A stretch of DNA of 64,000 nt. It comes from Amaurobius ferox. Its lineage: Eukaryota; Arthropoda; Arachnida; Araneae; Amaurobiidae. The position numbers were made by a program, and so were the translations under genes. Shown in pieces: positions 11,301 through 23,499 of the stretch (positions within the stretch are counted from its first letter, which is position 1; each line of letters opens with the position of its first letter). Under the pieces are notes generated by a model that made no database searches, was not told where the DNA came from, and was given only the letters and a program-made list of their open reading frames with translations. The stretch is from contig OX578136.1 in NCBI GenBank assembly GCA_951213105.1, forward strand, positions 73,970,730 through 74,034,729, read 5' to 3'.

Positions 11301-13480
11301 CTTGGAATTTGGTATACGGGCTAATCACTTAATGAAAACACCCAAGACGAATAGAGTTTCTCAGAAATTTTCGATTAAGGGGATGCTCCAGAGAAAAACT
11401 TTCGAAATATGAAATGATAAAAAACATGCTTCTGGGTGATATAAAGATTTCAAATTTGGTGTACGGGTAGATAATTTGGAAGGAAGAAATTGCGCAATTT
11501 CAGATTTCCAATATTTTCTACTTTAGGGGGTGCCGCACACCAAAATGTTTGATTTTTTGAATAAGTTTTACACGCTTCCTTTTAAATGTGACAGAGACTT
11601 GATATTTGGTGCATGGGCCAAGCATCTGATAAAAAACCCAAGACGAATAGAGTTTTTCCTAAATGTCCTCCACAGCTGTGCACCACAGAAAGACGTTCGA
11701 ATTTGCAAATGATAAAATAGCATGCCTCGGGATGAGATAGAGATTTTAATTTTGTGTATGGGTAGACAGTTCGAAAGGTTGAAGTGTGCAATTTTTGTTT
11801 TCCAATATTTTCTTCTTTAAGGGGTTCTGCATACAAAAATATTCGATTTGCCGATTAAATGTGAAAAGCGAATTATTCAAAAATTTAAATTTTTCGGGGG
11901 GGGGTGCTTATTACGAGACCGTTGACCTTCAACGGACTAGTATATACTAATTGCCAAGCGTCCGTCCGAAAAATCGAATTTTTCGATACCGTTCTCTAGA
12001 GGGGGTGCTCCACACCAAAACGTTCGAAAAGTGAAATGATTGGAAATCATACTTTACGATAAAATAGAGACTTCAAATTGGGTGTATGGGTAAATCGTTC
12101 GAATGGATAGAAAGTGTGCAATATCAGATTTCCAATATTTTCTACTTAAGGGGATCGCACACCAAAATGTTCGATTTACAGAATAAATGAGAAAAGGCTC
12201 CTTTAAAATTTGATAGAGGCTTAAAATTCAGTATATGAGCTAATCATTTGACGAAAACACCCAAGACGAATATAGTTTTTCAAAAATGTTCGTTAAGGGG
12301 GTACTCCAGAACAAAACGTTCGAAAAGTGAATTGGTGAAATACCATGCTTCGGAATGAGATAGAGATATCAAATTTGGCGTAAGGGTAGATAGTTTGGAA
12401 GGAAGAAAATCTACAATTTCAGTTTACCAATATTTTCTACTTTAGGGGGTGCCGCACCCCAAAATGTTCGATTTTCGGAATAAAGGAGAAACGTCCCTTT
12501 TAAAACGTGATACAGACTGACTTGATATTTGGTATATGGACGAATCATCTGATAGAAATCACAAGAATAGAGTTTTTTTTTAAATGTATATTTAAGGGGA
12601 TAGATACTCCACACAAACACATTCGAAAGGTTAAATGCTAAAAAGCATACTTCGCGATGAGATAGAGACTTTAAATTTGGTGTACGGGTAAAAAGTTGGA
12701 AAGGAAGAAAGTGCGCAATTTCAATTTTCCAACATTTGTTATTGTAGGGGGGGGGGGGGGGGTGGCGCTCACTAACATGTTCAATTTGCCGAACAAATGA
12801 AAAACGCTTCCTTTACAATGTGATAGAGGTTTGAAATTTAGTATATGGGCTAACCATTTGACAGAAAAACCAAAGATGAATACTATGGTTTGACAAAAAT
12901 TTTCATTAACGGAGTGCTACACAGAAAAACGTTCGAAAGGTGAAGTGATAGCAAAATATAGCTTCCCGATAGGATACAGACTTCAAATTTAATGTACGGG
13001 TAGATAGTTTGAAGGGAAGAAAGTGTGAAATTTCAGATTTCCAATATTTGCTACTTTAAGGTGTGTCGCACACTAATATGTTCGATTTTCCGAATAAACG
13101 AGGCACTCTTCCTTTTAAATGTGATAGAGGCTTGATATTTCGTATATGGGCCAATCATCTAATAAAAAACCTAGACAAAGAGAGTTTTTCAGAAATGTTC
13201 ACTTGTGGGTGTGCTTCACAGAAAAACGTTCGAAAGGAGAAATAATAAAATAGCATGCTTCGAGATGAGATAGACTTTAATGTGGTGTACGGGTAGATAG
13301 GTCGAAAGGAAGAAATGCGAAAATTAAGTTTCCGAATATTATCTGTTTTAGGAACTTCTGCACACCAAAATATTCGATTTGCCGAATAAATGTGAAACGC
13401 TAATTATTCAAAAATTTACGTTGTTCAGGGGTTGCTTATTGCGAGACCGTTGATTTTCAACGGGTATTCTGCTAGTAAAA
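8367..13480. repeat. Higher-order tandem repeat of ~150-bp and ~300-bp blocks
   Basis: Two related ~150-bp half-units alternate throughout. One contains GTTCGATTTTCCGAATAAATG and CTTGATATTTGGTATATGGG; the other has ACGTTCGAAAGGTGAAATGA and GGTGTACGGGTAGATAGTTTG. A junction block with CGTTGAnnnTCAACG and a following GCTAGTA or ACTAGTA recurs at about 10320, 11920 and 13450, so three segments of roughly 1.5-2 kb lie in tandem. The first two junctions are followed by a start with TATATACTAATTGCCAAG and CCGTC. The small open frames at 10081, 11530, 11582, 12411 and 13063 are shadows of the repeats. It may be a tandem array of one non-autonomous element. Confidence 0.8.
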
Positions 13481-14274
13481 TCCTAAATATGATAGTTCTC
13501 ATATCAATTCAAGACATTTTTTGGCGCAATACTTATTATATTGAAATTATAATACCTTCAAATATCTAAGCAATATCACTAAAATTGAAGATTTCAACTA
13601 ATCGTAAAATTAATCCCGTCTATAAGTTCTGTCTGTAGCTTTGTCTGTCCTGAAAATATTTTTTTTTCATTTTTTAAAAACCAGTATTTATAGTTAAAAT
13701 TTATATTTTAAAATCTATCATTTATTTTTTATTTTCAATGGCATTGTGTGAATACCTAGACATTTAGCTGCTATTTAAAAGAAGACGAAATTCTAGGGCA
13801 AAAATTAGAATAATTTCAAATGTATTGAAGAAATGTAGTTTCGGATTTACAGACAGTTTTGGAGATACATAATTGAACATCTATTAATATTTTTTCATTT
13901 TTTTTTAATTTTTGAATGTTTCGGACAAATGCTCTGATCATTACTGACTTCGTAGACCAGTAATTGGCGTTTTAAATCTCGAGATATACAAACCTTAGAC
14001 TCCTTTAGAAGTTTTGTAAATAGTTATTTATTAAATGTAATAGTTCAATTTTTAATAAAAAATTTGTAAATATATTAAATCTTTTGAATTTAGAATGTTT
14101 TGAACAAATGCTTAGAACATTACCTTAATTTTAAAAAACCGCGAATTTCTAGGCCTAGTAAGGCTTTATAATTCGAGAAATATACTAACATGACTTGGCC
14201 AGTTTTAATAGTGTAGCTAAATCGTAAAAAGACCCAACACCTACTCTAATAACAGTATATTCTTATTTTTGCAG
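13481..14274. repeat. AT-rich stretch with a degenerate ~180-bp duplication, upstream of gene A
   Basis: Two diverged copies of a block with TTGAATGTTTCGGACAAATGC / AATGTTTTGAACAAATGC, then a CGAGA-TATAC segment, lie at about 13900-14030 and 14080-14195. It ends in a pyrimidine-rich tract and TTTTTGCAG (ending 14274), the likely splice acceptor for gene A. No TATA box or leader exon for gene A could be identified here. Confidence 0.45.
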
Positions 14275-14308
14275 CTTCTACTTTCATTAGTTACCAATTG
14301 ATGCCAAA

Positions 14309-14508
14309 ATGTTACTTTCTTCGAAACATGTCGTCCTTTTCACCTTCCTCCTGTTGCTTTGCTCAGTACAAGACATTCACTGCCATTTCTTGATGAAAGC
14401 CATGCTACACGGGGCAGCCATGGGCATGATGATGCGCCCCAGATTTCTGCCAATCCCCATTCCTCTAAGCAGAAACATGCTAACAGGGTTCACTGATATA
14501 ATGTCTGG
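14309..14508 (+). CDS. Gene A, coding exon 1: secreted P-[IL]-P-motif peptide
   Basis: This exon encodes 66 residues plus two bases of the next codon. Residues 1-25 are a classic signal peptide (MLLSSKHVVLFTFLLLLCSV..., likely cut after IHC). A methionine-rich hydrophobic stretch follows, then RPRFLPIPIPLSRN at about residues 43-56. Genes B and C here carry the same [KR]P-x-F-[VL]-P-[IL]-P core at the same distance from the signal peptide. The start is supported by acceptors at 14274 (TTTTTGCAG) and 14290 (CATTAG), just upstream. An earlier ATG at 14301 is out of frame and gives a short peptide without a signal. The exon ends GG|GTAAGT, phase 2, the same phase as B and C. Exon 2 is 17125-17239; the full protein is 104 aa. 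Its function is unknown; I infer secretion only. Confidence 0.75.
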
Positions 14509-16939
14509 GTAAGTCATAGGTTGAACTAATCATATTTACCATTTGATTCAGTTAAACTAACTTGTTTCTTTTCGTCTGTCGTGTATAAGAGCTAGATGTT
14601 TTCAAAGGCTCACATATAAGGACATATAAAGAGAAAACAGAAAGAAGCTATCCATACTTACGATGAAAAATGTAGCTATCTTTTAGACAAATCCCAGATA
14701 TAGTTGTATTACCAAAAAACAAATCTTTCATCACGACATCACGACATATATGCAAATATACAGGCTATTTCACTAGGTAGTCCCCCAAAGGAGTTCTCCC
14801 CCCGCCCCTTTACAAAGAGACATGACTTTTAGTTTACAAGTGACCTTGATCCATAAAAAATGCGTGGTAATCACTTTCGCTGTAAACCGCAAATTCGCGA
14901 ATTTCAGTGATTACAAGCGTATCAAAATGCCACGATATGTCAGGATAAAAAGGTGTAACTTAAGAAGTTTGACAATTTATTTCACCTTAAATTTGCACCT
15001 TGGAGATTCGATTTTCTTTTAGTTTGACTAAATGAAGTGTTGACAACATTTTTGTAATTTAATTTTTTTCGTTAATGGGGCTGTAAAAAAATTCAATTTT
15101 TTCAAAAAGTTTACAAAAATATTGAACATTATTTAAATTACTTCTGCATAATTTTCTATAATTACCAGATCCAAACCATATTGTGGCTATTATACGTTTA
15201 GTCATTATGACTTTTATACATGAAGTCCATATGGAAAGATGATATTTTCAAATTCTATGGATTTTAATTTACAGAATAATCGATCTTGTTAAGAATTATA
15301 TTCAAAACAGAAATCATAATATTTTCGAAGCCATGAGTGGCAAAGTGTGCATATTCAAAAATATTTTCAATTGAAGATTTTCATATTTCTCAAATTTCTT
15401 CATATGACTTCAGTGTAACTTAATTTTAAGATGCAAAGGACTTGAGGTTTGACCTATATATTCCCTATGGCATGTTGGGCATATCAATTTATAAACGCAA
15501 TTAAAAGTCTTGCAAAAGTTGTGATGGCTGGAATCAATGATTTGATTACAATTTGCAAGAGGACAAAATTCTCACAATAGTAAAAACTATAGTTTTAAAT
15601 ACTGTATATATAGGTTTGAATGCTGCATCCAAGGATTATTTTGATAAAAACATTGGCTTCTGGATGACGATCCTCCAAGATTCGTCTAAAAGCACCGGAC
15701 ATTAATACTCGGTGATCCAAACACTAGTTTTCCAGTTGCTAAATTATTAATTATTCTAAATTATTAATTATACAACAGTGTATCGTAATTATTAAATATA
15801 ATATTGCAAAACTATATAAAGTTATAAAAAGACACTTCACACAACATAATTATTAATTATGTCATAGCACAGTGCACTATAAAAATACACTATGAAACTA
15901 AACTATACAAATATATTTAATGACTTCATCATTTAAATCTATAAACTATAAAATTATTATCTTGGATAAAAATAAGTATCTTGGTTGAATTCCATATTCT
16001 AGACTAGGGAAGAAAAAGTATATACACATCATAACAAAAAAATTCGCGTTTACATAGTACATGAGAAACAATCGACTTTGACTACAAACCATCAATCACA
16101 CATTACTACCGCCACAAATATAAAACAGATAACTCACCAACTATACAGAAATAATATTTCTAATTTTGCTATAAGCAAAATTCACGAAGCCTAGAGAGAT
16201 GTTATCATAGCAAATGTAGTCCAATTTGAAACAGTTTCACTGTAATAATACTTTCCTACATCCTTACATATTGTACACTCTAAAAGTAGTAAATGGAGAA
16301 ACTGAAAATTAATAGAGATATAGATATATCTAAGAGGGTTTTGTACCAACAGATATAAGCATCTGGTTTTGCTAACATAAAAATATACTTATCTTAAAGG
16401 GGAGGTTCCTCTAACAAGCTCAAAAATCGTTGTTTGTGTATTCAAATTTTATGGATCTACAATTATTTCTTCAAATTATATACATTTTTAGGATGTATTG
16501 CTTTACTCTTTAACTATTAGTACAAAAGAAAACGCATTTAGTATAAAGTTGTTTCTAGTAATTTTGAATAGAAATTTATAATGAAAACTGCTCGGAACGA
16601 TAAAGATTATTTGATGTTATGAGTAATGATCTAATATCTGGCCACTGTTTGTGAAAGAAGAGGAGGTTGAAAACAATATCGTGATAAAAAAGATACTTTA
16701 GAAATATATGAATTATTTCTTTAGTTATAACTTTTCATATATTTTTTTGTAATATAAAATGTATAATTTGTTCAATAAATGATATAAATTTGAATGGATA
16801 CCAAGTTCATTCATTTCATGTGAACAAGTATTGTTATTTTTATAGTTTTCTATATAGAGTGATATTTTATATGTATTTGATAGTTTTTATATTTTGATCT
16901 TAAAAAGAACAATTTTATCACCCAATTTTGAGAGTGTAT

Positions 16940-17070
16940 TAGCATTCCAATATTGGTTATAAATAGGCAGACAATCTTATATTGGTCCAATATCGGGTCA
17001 ATGTTGATTGTAGCTTGGTGTACCAATATTAGCTACAACTTGTCAGCCCATATTGGCTATTTTGTCCTTT
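16940..17070. repeat. Cluster of CCAATATTGG-type palindromic motifs in the gene A intron
   Basis: CCAATATTGG (about 16947), TATTGGTCCAATATCGGG, ACCAATATTAG and CCCATATTGG lie within about 130 bp, just before the pyrimidine tract of the exon 2 acceptor. CCAATATTGG fits the CC(A/T)6GG pattern bound by MADS-box/SRF factors. The same degenerate pattern could simply be an interspersed repeat. Nothing shows regulatory use. Confidence 0.4.
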
Positions 17071-17124
17071 ACAACTAAAGTGAAAGTGACCTGCAAATAT
17101 TTACTATTTTTTACTCTTTTACAG

Positions 17125-17239
17125 ATTTCGAAGGCAATTTGATTCCCCTCGAGTTCTTGTGTTGCAGCAGCAGGAAAGACAACCTAAGCAAAAAATCATC
17201 ATCATACAAAACCAAGAGGAGTGTTGCAATTGGGAATGA
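17125..17239 (+). CDS. Gene A, coding exon 2 (C-terminal)
   Basis: A strong acceptor (TTTTTTACTCTTTTACAG) precedes this exon. Its first base completes a Gly codon, and 37 further codons follow to TGA at 17237-17239. The tail is basic and glutamine-rich (FRRQFDSPRVLVLQQQERQ), then a KQKIIIIQNQEECCNWE end containing a Cys pair. Frame, phase and splice signals agree with the exon at 14309-14508 across a 2,616-bp intron. No similarity is seen to the terminal exons of genes B or C, so the family shares its front end but not its tail. The tail alone would be missed by single-exon scanning. Confidence 0.7.
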
Positions 17240-19974
17240 AATTTATGTGATTACGTGAACATTTTCCAACCGACATTCATCCCAACGCATTTAAAATACA
17301 TTTTGTAGAACTTGAAGGACAGGTTAATATTGGACAAACCTGAATAATCATATATATCAGTTTAGGTTTGAAACTTTAACAATTATCAACTGAGTTCAAC
17401 TGGAGAAATTTCCAGGTTTGCTATCCAATATTAAATGGGACTTAGGATTATATTTTCATACTTGCACACCACAAATCCTAGTCAAAAATTTTATATCTAT
17501 TAAAATTTCATTTTGTTATGAAAAGTTTCTGCAAAGGACTTCCATTCGATTATAAAGGACTTTTATTCGCTGAAAGAAAGAAATTCTTTTATACATCCGA
17601 CAGATATTACAAGCGACATAAAAACATGTTCTAAAATATAGAAACAATCTATCAAAACGGTTTTAGAATTATGGTCCATTTTTAAAGAACTCTTTATATT
17701 TATATAGAAGTTTCTATAGAAATTCTACTGAGAATTGCAATTTCATCTAAAAATTGAGACTCTATTGCTCTTTAAAAACGCACCTTTTACAAGAAATGTA
17801 TAAAGCTTTATAAAATCGCGCCATAATTCTAAAAATTTTATTTCAACAATATTTTTTATATAATACTATGCATTTTAAATAGAATTTTAAAGAACTTTTT
17901 TGTATGATCAAATCAGTACCAAGTATATGAAAATAATGCACGCAGAATGTAAATTCTGATTTTATGTGACTGCCATACGTACTTGTGCCTTCTAACTTTG
18001 TATAGATTAAATTCATGATAAAATTAGTATTCATAAATACTGTATAGCAACGCTTGGGTGTGACGTCATTTCTTTAGAAAATTTTAGCATGTAGAAATCA
18101 ATGACTACATGTTAACTGAATACTCTTATTGTTTAAAGAATGTTTCGCTATAAAACATTACATTTGCTTTGTTTTAATAAATTTACACGATTGAGTAAGT
18201 ATATAAATATATAAAACTGAATTCTACAAGCTTATCATGATAAAAACACTATAAAATGCACAAATACAGCACTTTCGAACACTTAATCCTTGTGCCCAGT
18301 TACCAAGAGCCCTGACTAGATGACGTTTTCACACATTGCTTTGCTGCTGCACAGAAATGTTTAGAAATATCATTTTACTGAAGGTTTCAAATATCACAAT
18401 TTGTAACATTAATCATATATGTTTAAAAGAATGAAACGAAATGTTGGTTGAATGATGTTGACTTTAAATTTATTTTGCTTGGATTTGTGCTTCCAGTACA
18501 TCAACCAGCATAGGTGGACAAGTTTCAAACTTGTTAGGAGTATTCTACCGAATAGACGTTAACTATGCTTTCATAAACAAATAATAGCTATTATCCATCA
18601 TTTCGCTAACCTTTATATTGACAAATAAAGTAAGATACGTAGTAATTTGTATAAAAGAAACGCATACTAATTTTTCCCGTAGCCAATTCAGTCAATGGCA
18701 ATTCGAAGCCTATGAACTCTAATAAGAGCACAATCGTTTCAGCGATGCTGGTTGCGCTGAGATAATAATACCAATTTTTTAAACGGATCTTTTTGACTGT
18801 TTTCATGACTATGAACTAAGCTTTATAATCTCCTATAGTCTGAACTCGATCTTATATGGCGCAGTTTCTATTTTTTTAACTTTTCATTACAATTTTCTTT
18901 AAAATTTAAAGACTATTTTCATATGTACATTAAATAGCTTTTCAATATATAGAAAACAAACTTCGATTGCTAATTTATATTTACAGAGCAAAAGGCTCCA
19001 ATTCAAAATATAAAATAACCCTAGAAATTTAAGACATTTTTATAACTGTTGACATGCTTAAATGAATTGGACGAAGACCAACTGATAGTATATACCATTT
19101 CAGACCATTCAGACCATTTAATACCTTAATAAACAAAGTTTCAATAATTAAAGCAAATATCTAACCTTACCTGTAATACATATTCCGAATGTTGTAATAT
19201 TTGTATACAGGTATAAATTATAAGAAAATACTAAAACTTTCCTCTTATTTTGGTAATGTACTTAATATTTTCACAAATCATCGTTTCTGCGTCAACAACA
19301 AATAAAACGAATTTCGTTTATTGCAGTCAGCTGCTTATTAATTATTAAACGCGGGACAAACGCAAAAGTTCATTGTTCCAAAAGTAAAGTGTTCTCAGTC
19401 TAGTCTGAGCAGAGTATTCAAGCAATATAGTGATAATGGTATTTTCCAAAATAATCATTTAAACAGTGGAGGAAAGAGAATCATAATATAATGAAGGGAA
19501 GATAACAACGGTAGTAGCAGTTATCAACATAATGAAACAAAAAATAGATCATTTGAAATAGCATTGATTAATTAGTCAATTAAAAATTCTAAAAACTTCA
19601 ATTCTAATTCTTAAAATGACAGGCGTTTGAAATTCTAGATATTAAGTTAAGTTTGTAAGTTAATTTGTGCATTATTTTCTCTTTTAACATATTTTTTATA
19701 TAAGATTTTTTTTAAATATCGAAATTTGTGGTGGTAACCGGGTAAAAAAGCTTTCTGAGGCTTTGCAACAGTAAATCTATGTTAGAAAAAGCAATTATAC
19801 TTTAACCAACTTATATTTCTGTTGTTTGTATTCTCAATCAATATATTTCGAAAGTTTAAAACGCTTATAATATATTGTGGAAATCGATTGAACAGCATAA
19901 AATATTTTAATTGATTAATTATATTTAATGCTCACACTAATACATTAATTTTTGTTCGAATCGCGATCTCATTG
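17240..19974. other. Gene A 3' region and gene-free AT-rich DNA
   Basis: No further coding exon was found. An AATAAA at 18176-18181 is the first canonical polyadenylation signal I noticed downstream of gene A; it would give a ~0.94-kb 3' UTR, so use of it is uncertain. The minus-strand open frame at 18606-18806 (66 codons) has no recognisable domain, promoter or splice partner and was not called as a gene. Confidence 0.4.
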
Positions 19975-20280
19975 CAGACAGCAACATCTATGAACCGGTT
20001 TCATGCCTATTACTGCTCGTCAGCTTGGAATAGCCATTACCTGAAATGGTAGCAAGAAAACTTGCTATCTGCCATAATTCTGTGCTAAGGACATCGATAA
20101 ATTCAGTTCTGTCACAATGCCGACATCAACTTTCTTCAGATACGATTGATCTCCGACTTCAAAAATTAGATTGCACTTCATTGCAGATAACAGCATCCAT
20201 GAACAGATGCGGTGGTGAAAGTGTAGACGATGTAAATGTGGAGCTCAAAATTCGAGAATGTCTATGGATTTCAAAATAAA
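19975..20280. repeat. Dispersed repeat copy, related to 53730-53850
   Basis: The phrase TACCTGAAATGGTAGCAAGAAAACTTG, then CATAATTCT and GACAAATTCAGT-like blocks, match 53740-53830 in order with moderate divergence. The class of repeat is unknown and both borders are approximate. The open frame at 20046-20279 crosses it and is not treated as a gene. Confidence 0.45.
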
Positions 20281-20575
20281 GAAACAAGAAGATTTTGAAT
20301 TTTTAAATCCAAAAAAGGTCTTTCAGTTTGCGATTTTAGAAATAATGATGAATTACATAATCGCAAAAAGACCCTAATTAACAATCCTGCCTGTATAGTA
20401 AGTGAATGCATAGCCGAAGACAGGCAGAGGCCAGAGGAGGCTAATCCCCCTCCCTCCGCCCTGCAAGAGGTATACTCAGCCATTTGATGAAAATATTCCC
20501 TTTTTAAAAGTAATATCATATTTTATCCGACAATTTTGCATAAAATAGACTTGAGAATTTTTTATGAATTACCTC

Positions 20576-20609
20576 CGTACTATACCAATTGGTATAGTGG
20601 TATAGTACG
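20576..20609. repeat. Nested palindrome
   Basis: CGTACTATACC and GGTATAGTACG form 11-bp arms. Inside the same 34 bp, ACTATACCAATTGGTATAGT (20579-20598) is a perfect 20-bp palindrome. The two foldings are mutually exclusive. No neighbouring gene suggests a role. Confidence 0.7.
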
Positions 20610-21455
20610 TAAATAATATTTCTTAGTTTAACCAAATTTGTGATGATACAGATAATCATCAACTTATTTACACATTTATTTAAAAAATTTTGTTTAAAAA
20701 TATTTAAATGTTTTAAAAATTAAATGAAGACAATAAAGTGTGGGGGTATTTTCGCATTATTGCTAGGTTGTCAAATTCAACTGACGAGTAATTTTGTGAG
20801 TTTATATTAGGTGTTAACTTGTATTAACTTTTAGAAATTTTCTTCAATTAATCAACAGTTTCGCTACTAACTAATAATATAATAATATTGATGGATAGTA
20901 TCTACATGGATTTTTTTTTCACAATCAACTATTAGCTTACATAGCTATATAATTAACAATGCATTAATATTTTATATAGTAATTTATATGAATTGAAATA
21001 TATAACTATCAGAATTTACAGATGCAAAGGATTAATAGGCTATGTGGTACATGAACTTTGACTCAATAGCACATAATAATAGTGGTAATGAAAAATACCT
21101 TATTTAATTATAATTAATTAAAATATTTTTAATAGAGCTATTTATTAGAAGACTATAATTTAATATTTTAATGCATTCTCCTCAGCCCCCCCCCCCTCCA
21201 CCCCACTCACCATAAAAGGTTTTTAATGAATCGTCTTCAGGACTGTTGAATAGCTTTTAATTTCTTTTCAGTCTCTCTTCATTTCGGGTCCTGAAAAAAT
21301 GCATAATTTGAGTAATATATCAAAATATTCTCAAATACCTACGTTACCTGCATCGGAAGATTTAGGAGACGGTGATTGTTTTATTTTAACATGATTCAGC
21401 TTCACTGCACAGAAGCAACAAGTCAATGACACGATGGTTCCGACAGGGGCTCAGT

Positions 21456-21554
21456 GTACTTCCTTTAAATGTAATCTCACTGGATTTAAATCCGATTGAT
21501 AATTTGTTGAAAATTGTTAAGGAAAGGCTTCAAAAGGTAGCCCCGAGCGGTTAA
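21456..21554 (+). pseudogene. Tc1-like transposase relic
   Basis: Thirty-two codons and a stop read VLPLNVISLDLNPIDNLLKI followed by VKERLQKVAPSG. This matches the Tc1/mariner C-terminal signature S-P-D-L-N-P-I-E-N-L-W with drift (SLDLNPIDNLL), followed by the usual lysine-rich helix. Flanking frames are broken and no terminal repeats were found. It is an old, non-functional fragment. Confidence 0.65.
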
Positions 21555-21749
21555 AAGAAATCTAATGTAGCTTTAAAGAGCTTAACGAAGAACATTTGTA
21601 GAGGAGGCTGTAAAACCCTTGTGCTAGACCATAACAAAAAGATAGAGCTAAAAATACTCATTTTTCCTATTATAACCTTTTTCCAGAGGAAGATTCCGTG
21701 TATTATAATAAAAATAAACAGGTAGAAAAATATTCTAATTTACCACGTT

Positions 21750-22021
21750 CTAGTTTTTCCGTATATTCTAAATAATGACCATGAAGAAAAATAATTTATT
21801 CATTTACATATATTTTAACAATAATTTACTGTATTCTAGTTTTGTAATAATTACCATATTCTGTATATTCTAATAATAATTTACCATATTATATTTTCTT
21901 TGTATATTTAATAATAATTTCTAATAATAATTTACCATATTATATTTTCTTTGTATATTTAATAATAATAACAGGTTTAAAAATATTCTAATTTATCATA
22001 TTCTATTTTTTTATATATATT

Positions 22022-22062
<41 letters not shown>

Positions 22063-22430
22063 CAGGTGTAGAAATATTCTAATTTATCATATTCTAGTTT
22101 TTAATATTTCAATAATATAAAGCGGGTTAAACAATATTATAATTACTTTCTTATATTCTAATAATACTTTACAATATTCCATTTTTCTACTATTTAACAT
22201 ATTTTAATTATTTTCTTATATTCTAATAAAATTTTCATTTTTTCATTTTATTATATTCTAATTTATTCCATGTGTTCTAATAATAATTTACTATATTCCA
22301 ATTTTATTTTTGTATATTCTAATAATTATTTACCATGTTCTAATTTTTAGCATATTCTAATAATAATAAGCAGGTAGAAAAATGTTCTAAGTATTTCCAT
22401 ATATTCCAATAATAAGAACTAAGTAGAAAA
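21750..22430. repeat. AT-rich degenerate repeats with an AAT microsatellite
   Basis: Imperfect units built from ATATTCTAATAATAATTTACC and ATATTCTATTTTT recur across the stretch. A long (AAT)n run lies at about 22023-22062. No coding content. Confidence 0.7.
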
Positions 22431-23071
22431 TATTCTTACATTATAAACACTCTAAAATTGTCGGTATTGATAGCAATATGTTAGTTAAACTATTGTTTGA
22501 AATTTATAATTAAAAGTATCAACGTAATAATATTATTTTTATTGTTCTTTGTTCGCATTCCTTTAAAAACAAACGTTCTTAAATTACTGTTCGAGTTTTA
22601 TTTTAATGTTTAAAATTGAAGTTGCGCATATAGAAGTAAATCCTTTCAACCCTCTTAATCACTTTGATCTCATATTAGGCTCAAATTTTTAATTTTAAAA
22701 TTTTATTTAAATATGTATCACTTCTTTTGTTCTTTTCAAAATATTCCTATTTCGACTTTATACCTGTAGCTTTAATCTTATTTCATTTGGCTATTATTAT
22801 TTTTTTTTTCAAGCAGACCGCAAATATTGGTATAACTTTCCTTGGAAACATCAATTTTTCTGTTCGATTTTCTACTTTTTTATCATTCGATATTGCTATG
22901 CATGAAAACTTGTAACACATTTTTTTTAATAATTAAAAAATGATATGCAATATACAGAAAAAATATTATAATAAGTTTTCCCTTTATTAAAACCTTGTTT
23001 ATTAATATCTTTGTTATTATTTTCTTTATTCCTTTTTGTAATTCGTGAGTGAGAAGATTATAAGATATTGC
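22431..23071. other. Gene-free AT-rich stretch
   Basis: No supported gene. The open frames at 22727-22915 and 22883-23104 are low-complexity, T- or A-rich frames without domain or splice support. Confidence 0.4.
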
Positions 23072-23150
23072 CTGGCATGGCCAACAGGATGTAAGTGTTA
23101 GCATATGTAATCACTAATCAGGAGACCATGGTTCGATTCCCAGTAACTGC
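23072..23150 (+). repeat. tRNA-like SINE fragment
   Basis: GGTTCGATTCC near 23132 is a perfect pol III B box. TGGCCAACAGG about 50 bp upstream is a weak A box. No cloverleaf with paired acceptor ends forms, so this is a tRNA-derived repeat relic and not a tRNA gene. Confidence 0.4.
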
Positions 23151-23172
23151 CGATTGTAGGTTTTTAATAAAG

Positions 23173-23495
23173 TATTTTCCCGATCGGTGCGAACATAAAA
23201 ATATCCTTTGTGATGCTGTTATCTATTCTTAGCAAATGATCTGTCCATTGCATTCTGTTAATTTTAATGCATTTAATTATGTCAAAATCTTTATTTAATT
23301 TTAGTTAATTTTAATGCATTTAATTGTGTCGGAAATGCTGTATAATTTATATAGTTCAAAATTATGTCTTCTCCAAATATCATTTTCCTGAATTCCATCA
23401 AAAATACTGCGCAAAAATTTTGGCTCAATGATAGTAAGATATTTTTTACCATGTTCAGTCCAGGTTTCTGAAGCATAAATTAAGGTAGGTCTTAT
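23173..23495 (-). pseudogene. Non-LTR retrotransposon, C-terminal relic
   Basis: The minus strand reads RPTLIYASETW, then FLRSIFDGIQENDIWRRHNF, ELYKLYSISDTIKCIKIN and a stop. After a 46-bp duplication the frame resumes with IKCIKINRMQWTDHLLRIDN and ends near APIGKI. This order (Y-x-S-E-T-W-T, F-x-R-x-I-F, W-R-R-x-x-N-F-E-L-Y, I-K-I-N-R-x-x-W) is typical of the region after the reverse transcriptase domain in many arthropod LINEs. The duplicated phrase TTAATTTTAATGCATTTAAT occurs at about 23258 and 23304. The clade is not assigned. Confidence 0.7.
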
Positions 23496-23499
23496 AAGT

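Noticed and set aside
14301..14390. Upstream ATG at 14301 as the start of gene A
   Set aside because: It is in another frame, lacks a signal peptide and does not reach the phase-2 donor.
18606..18806. 66-codon minus-strand frame with a balanced composition
   Set aside because: No domain, splice partner or promoter could be found; left uncalled.
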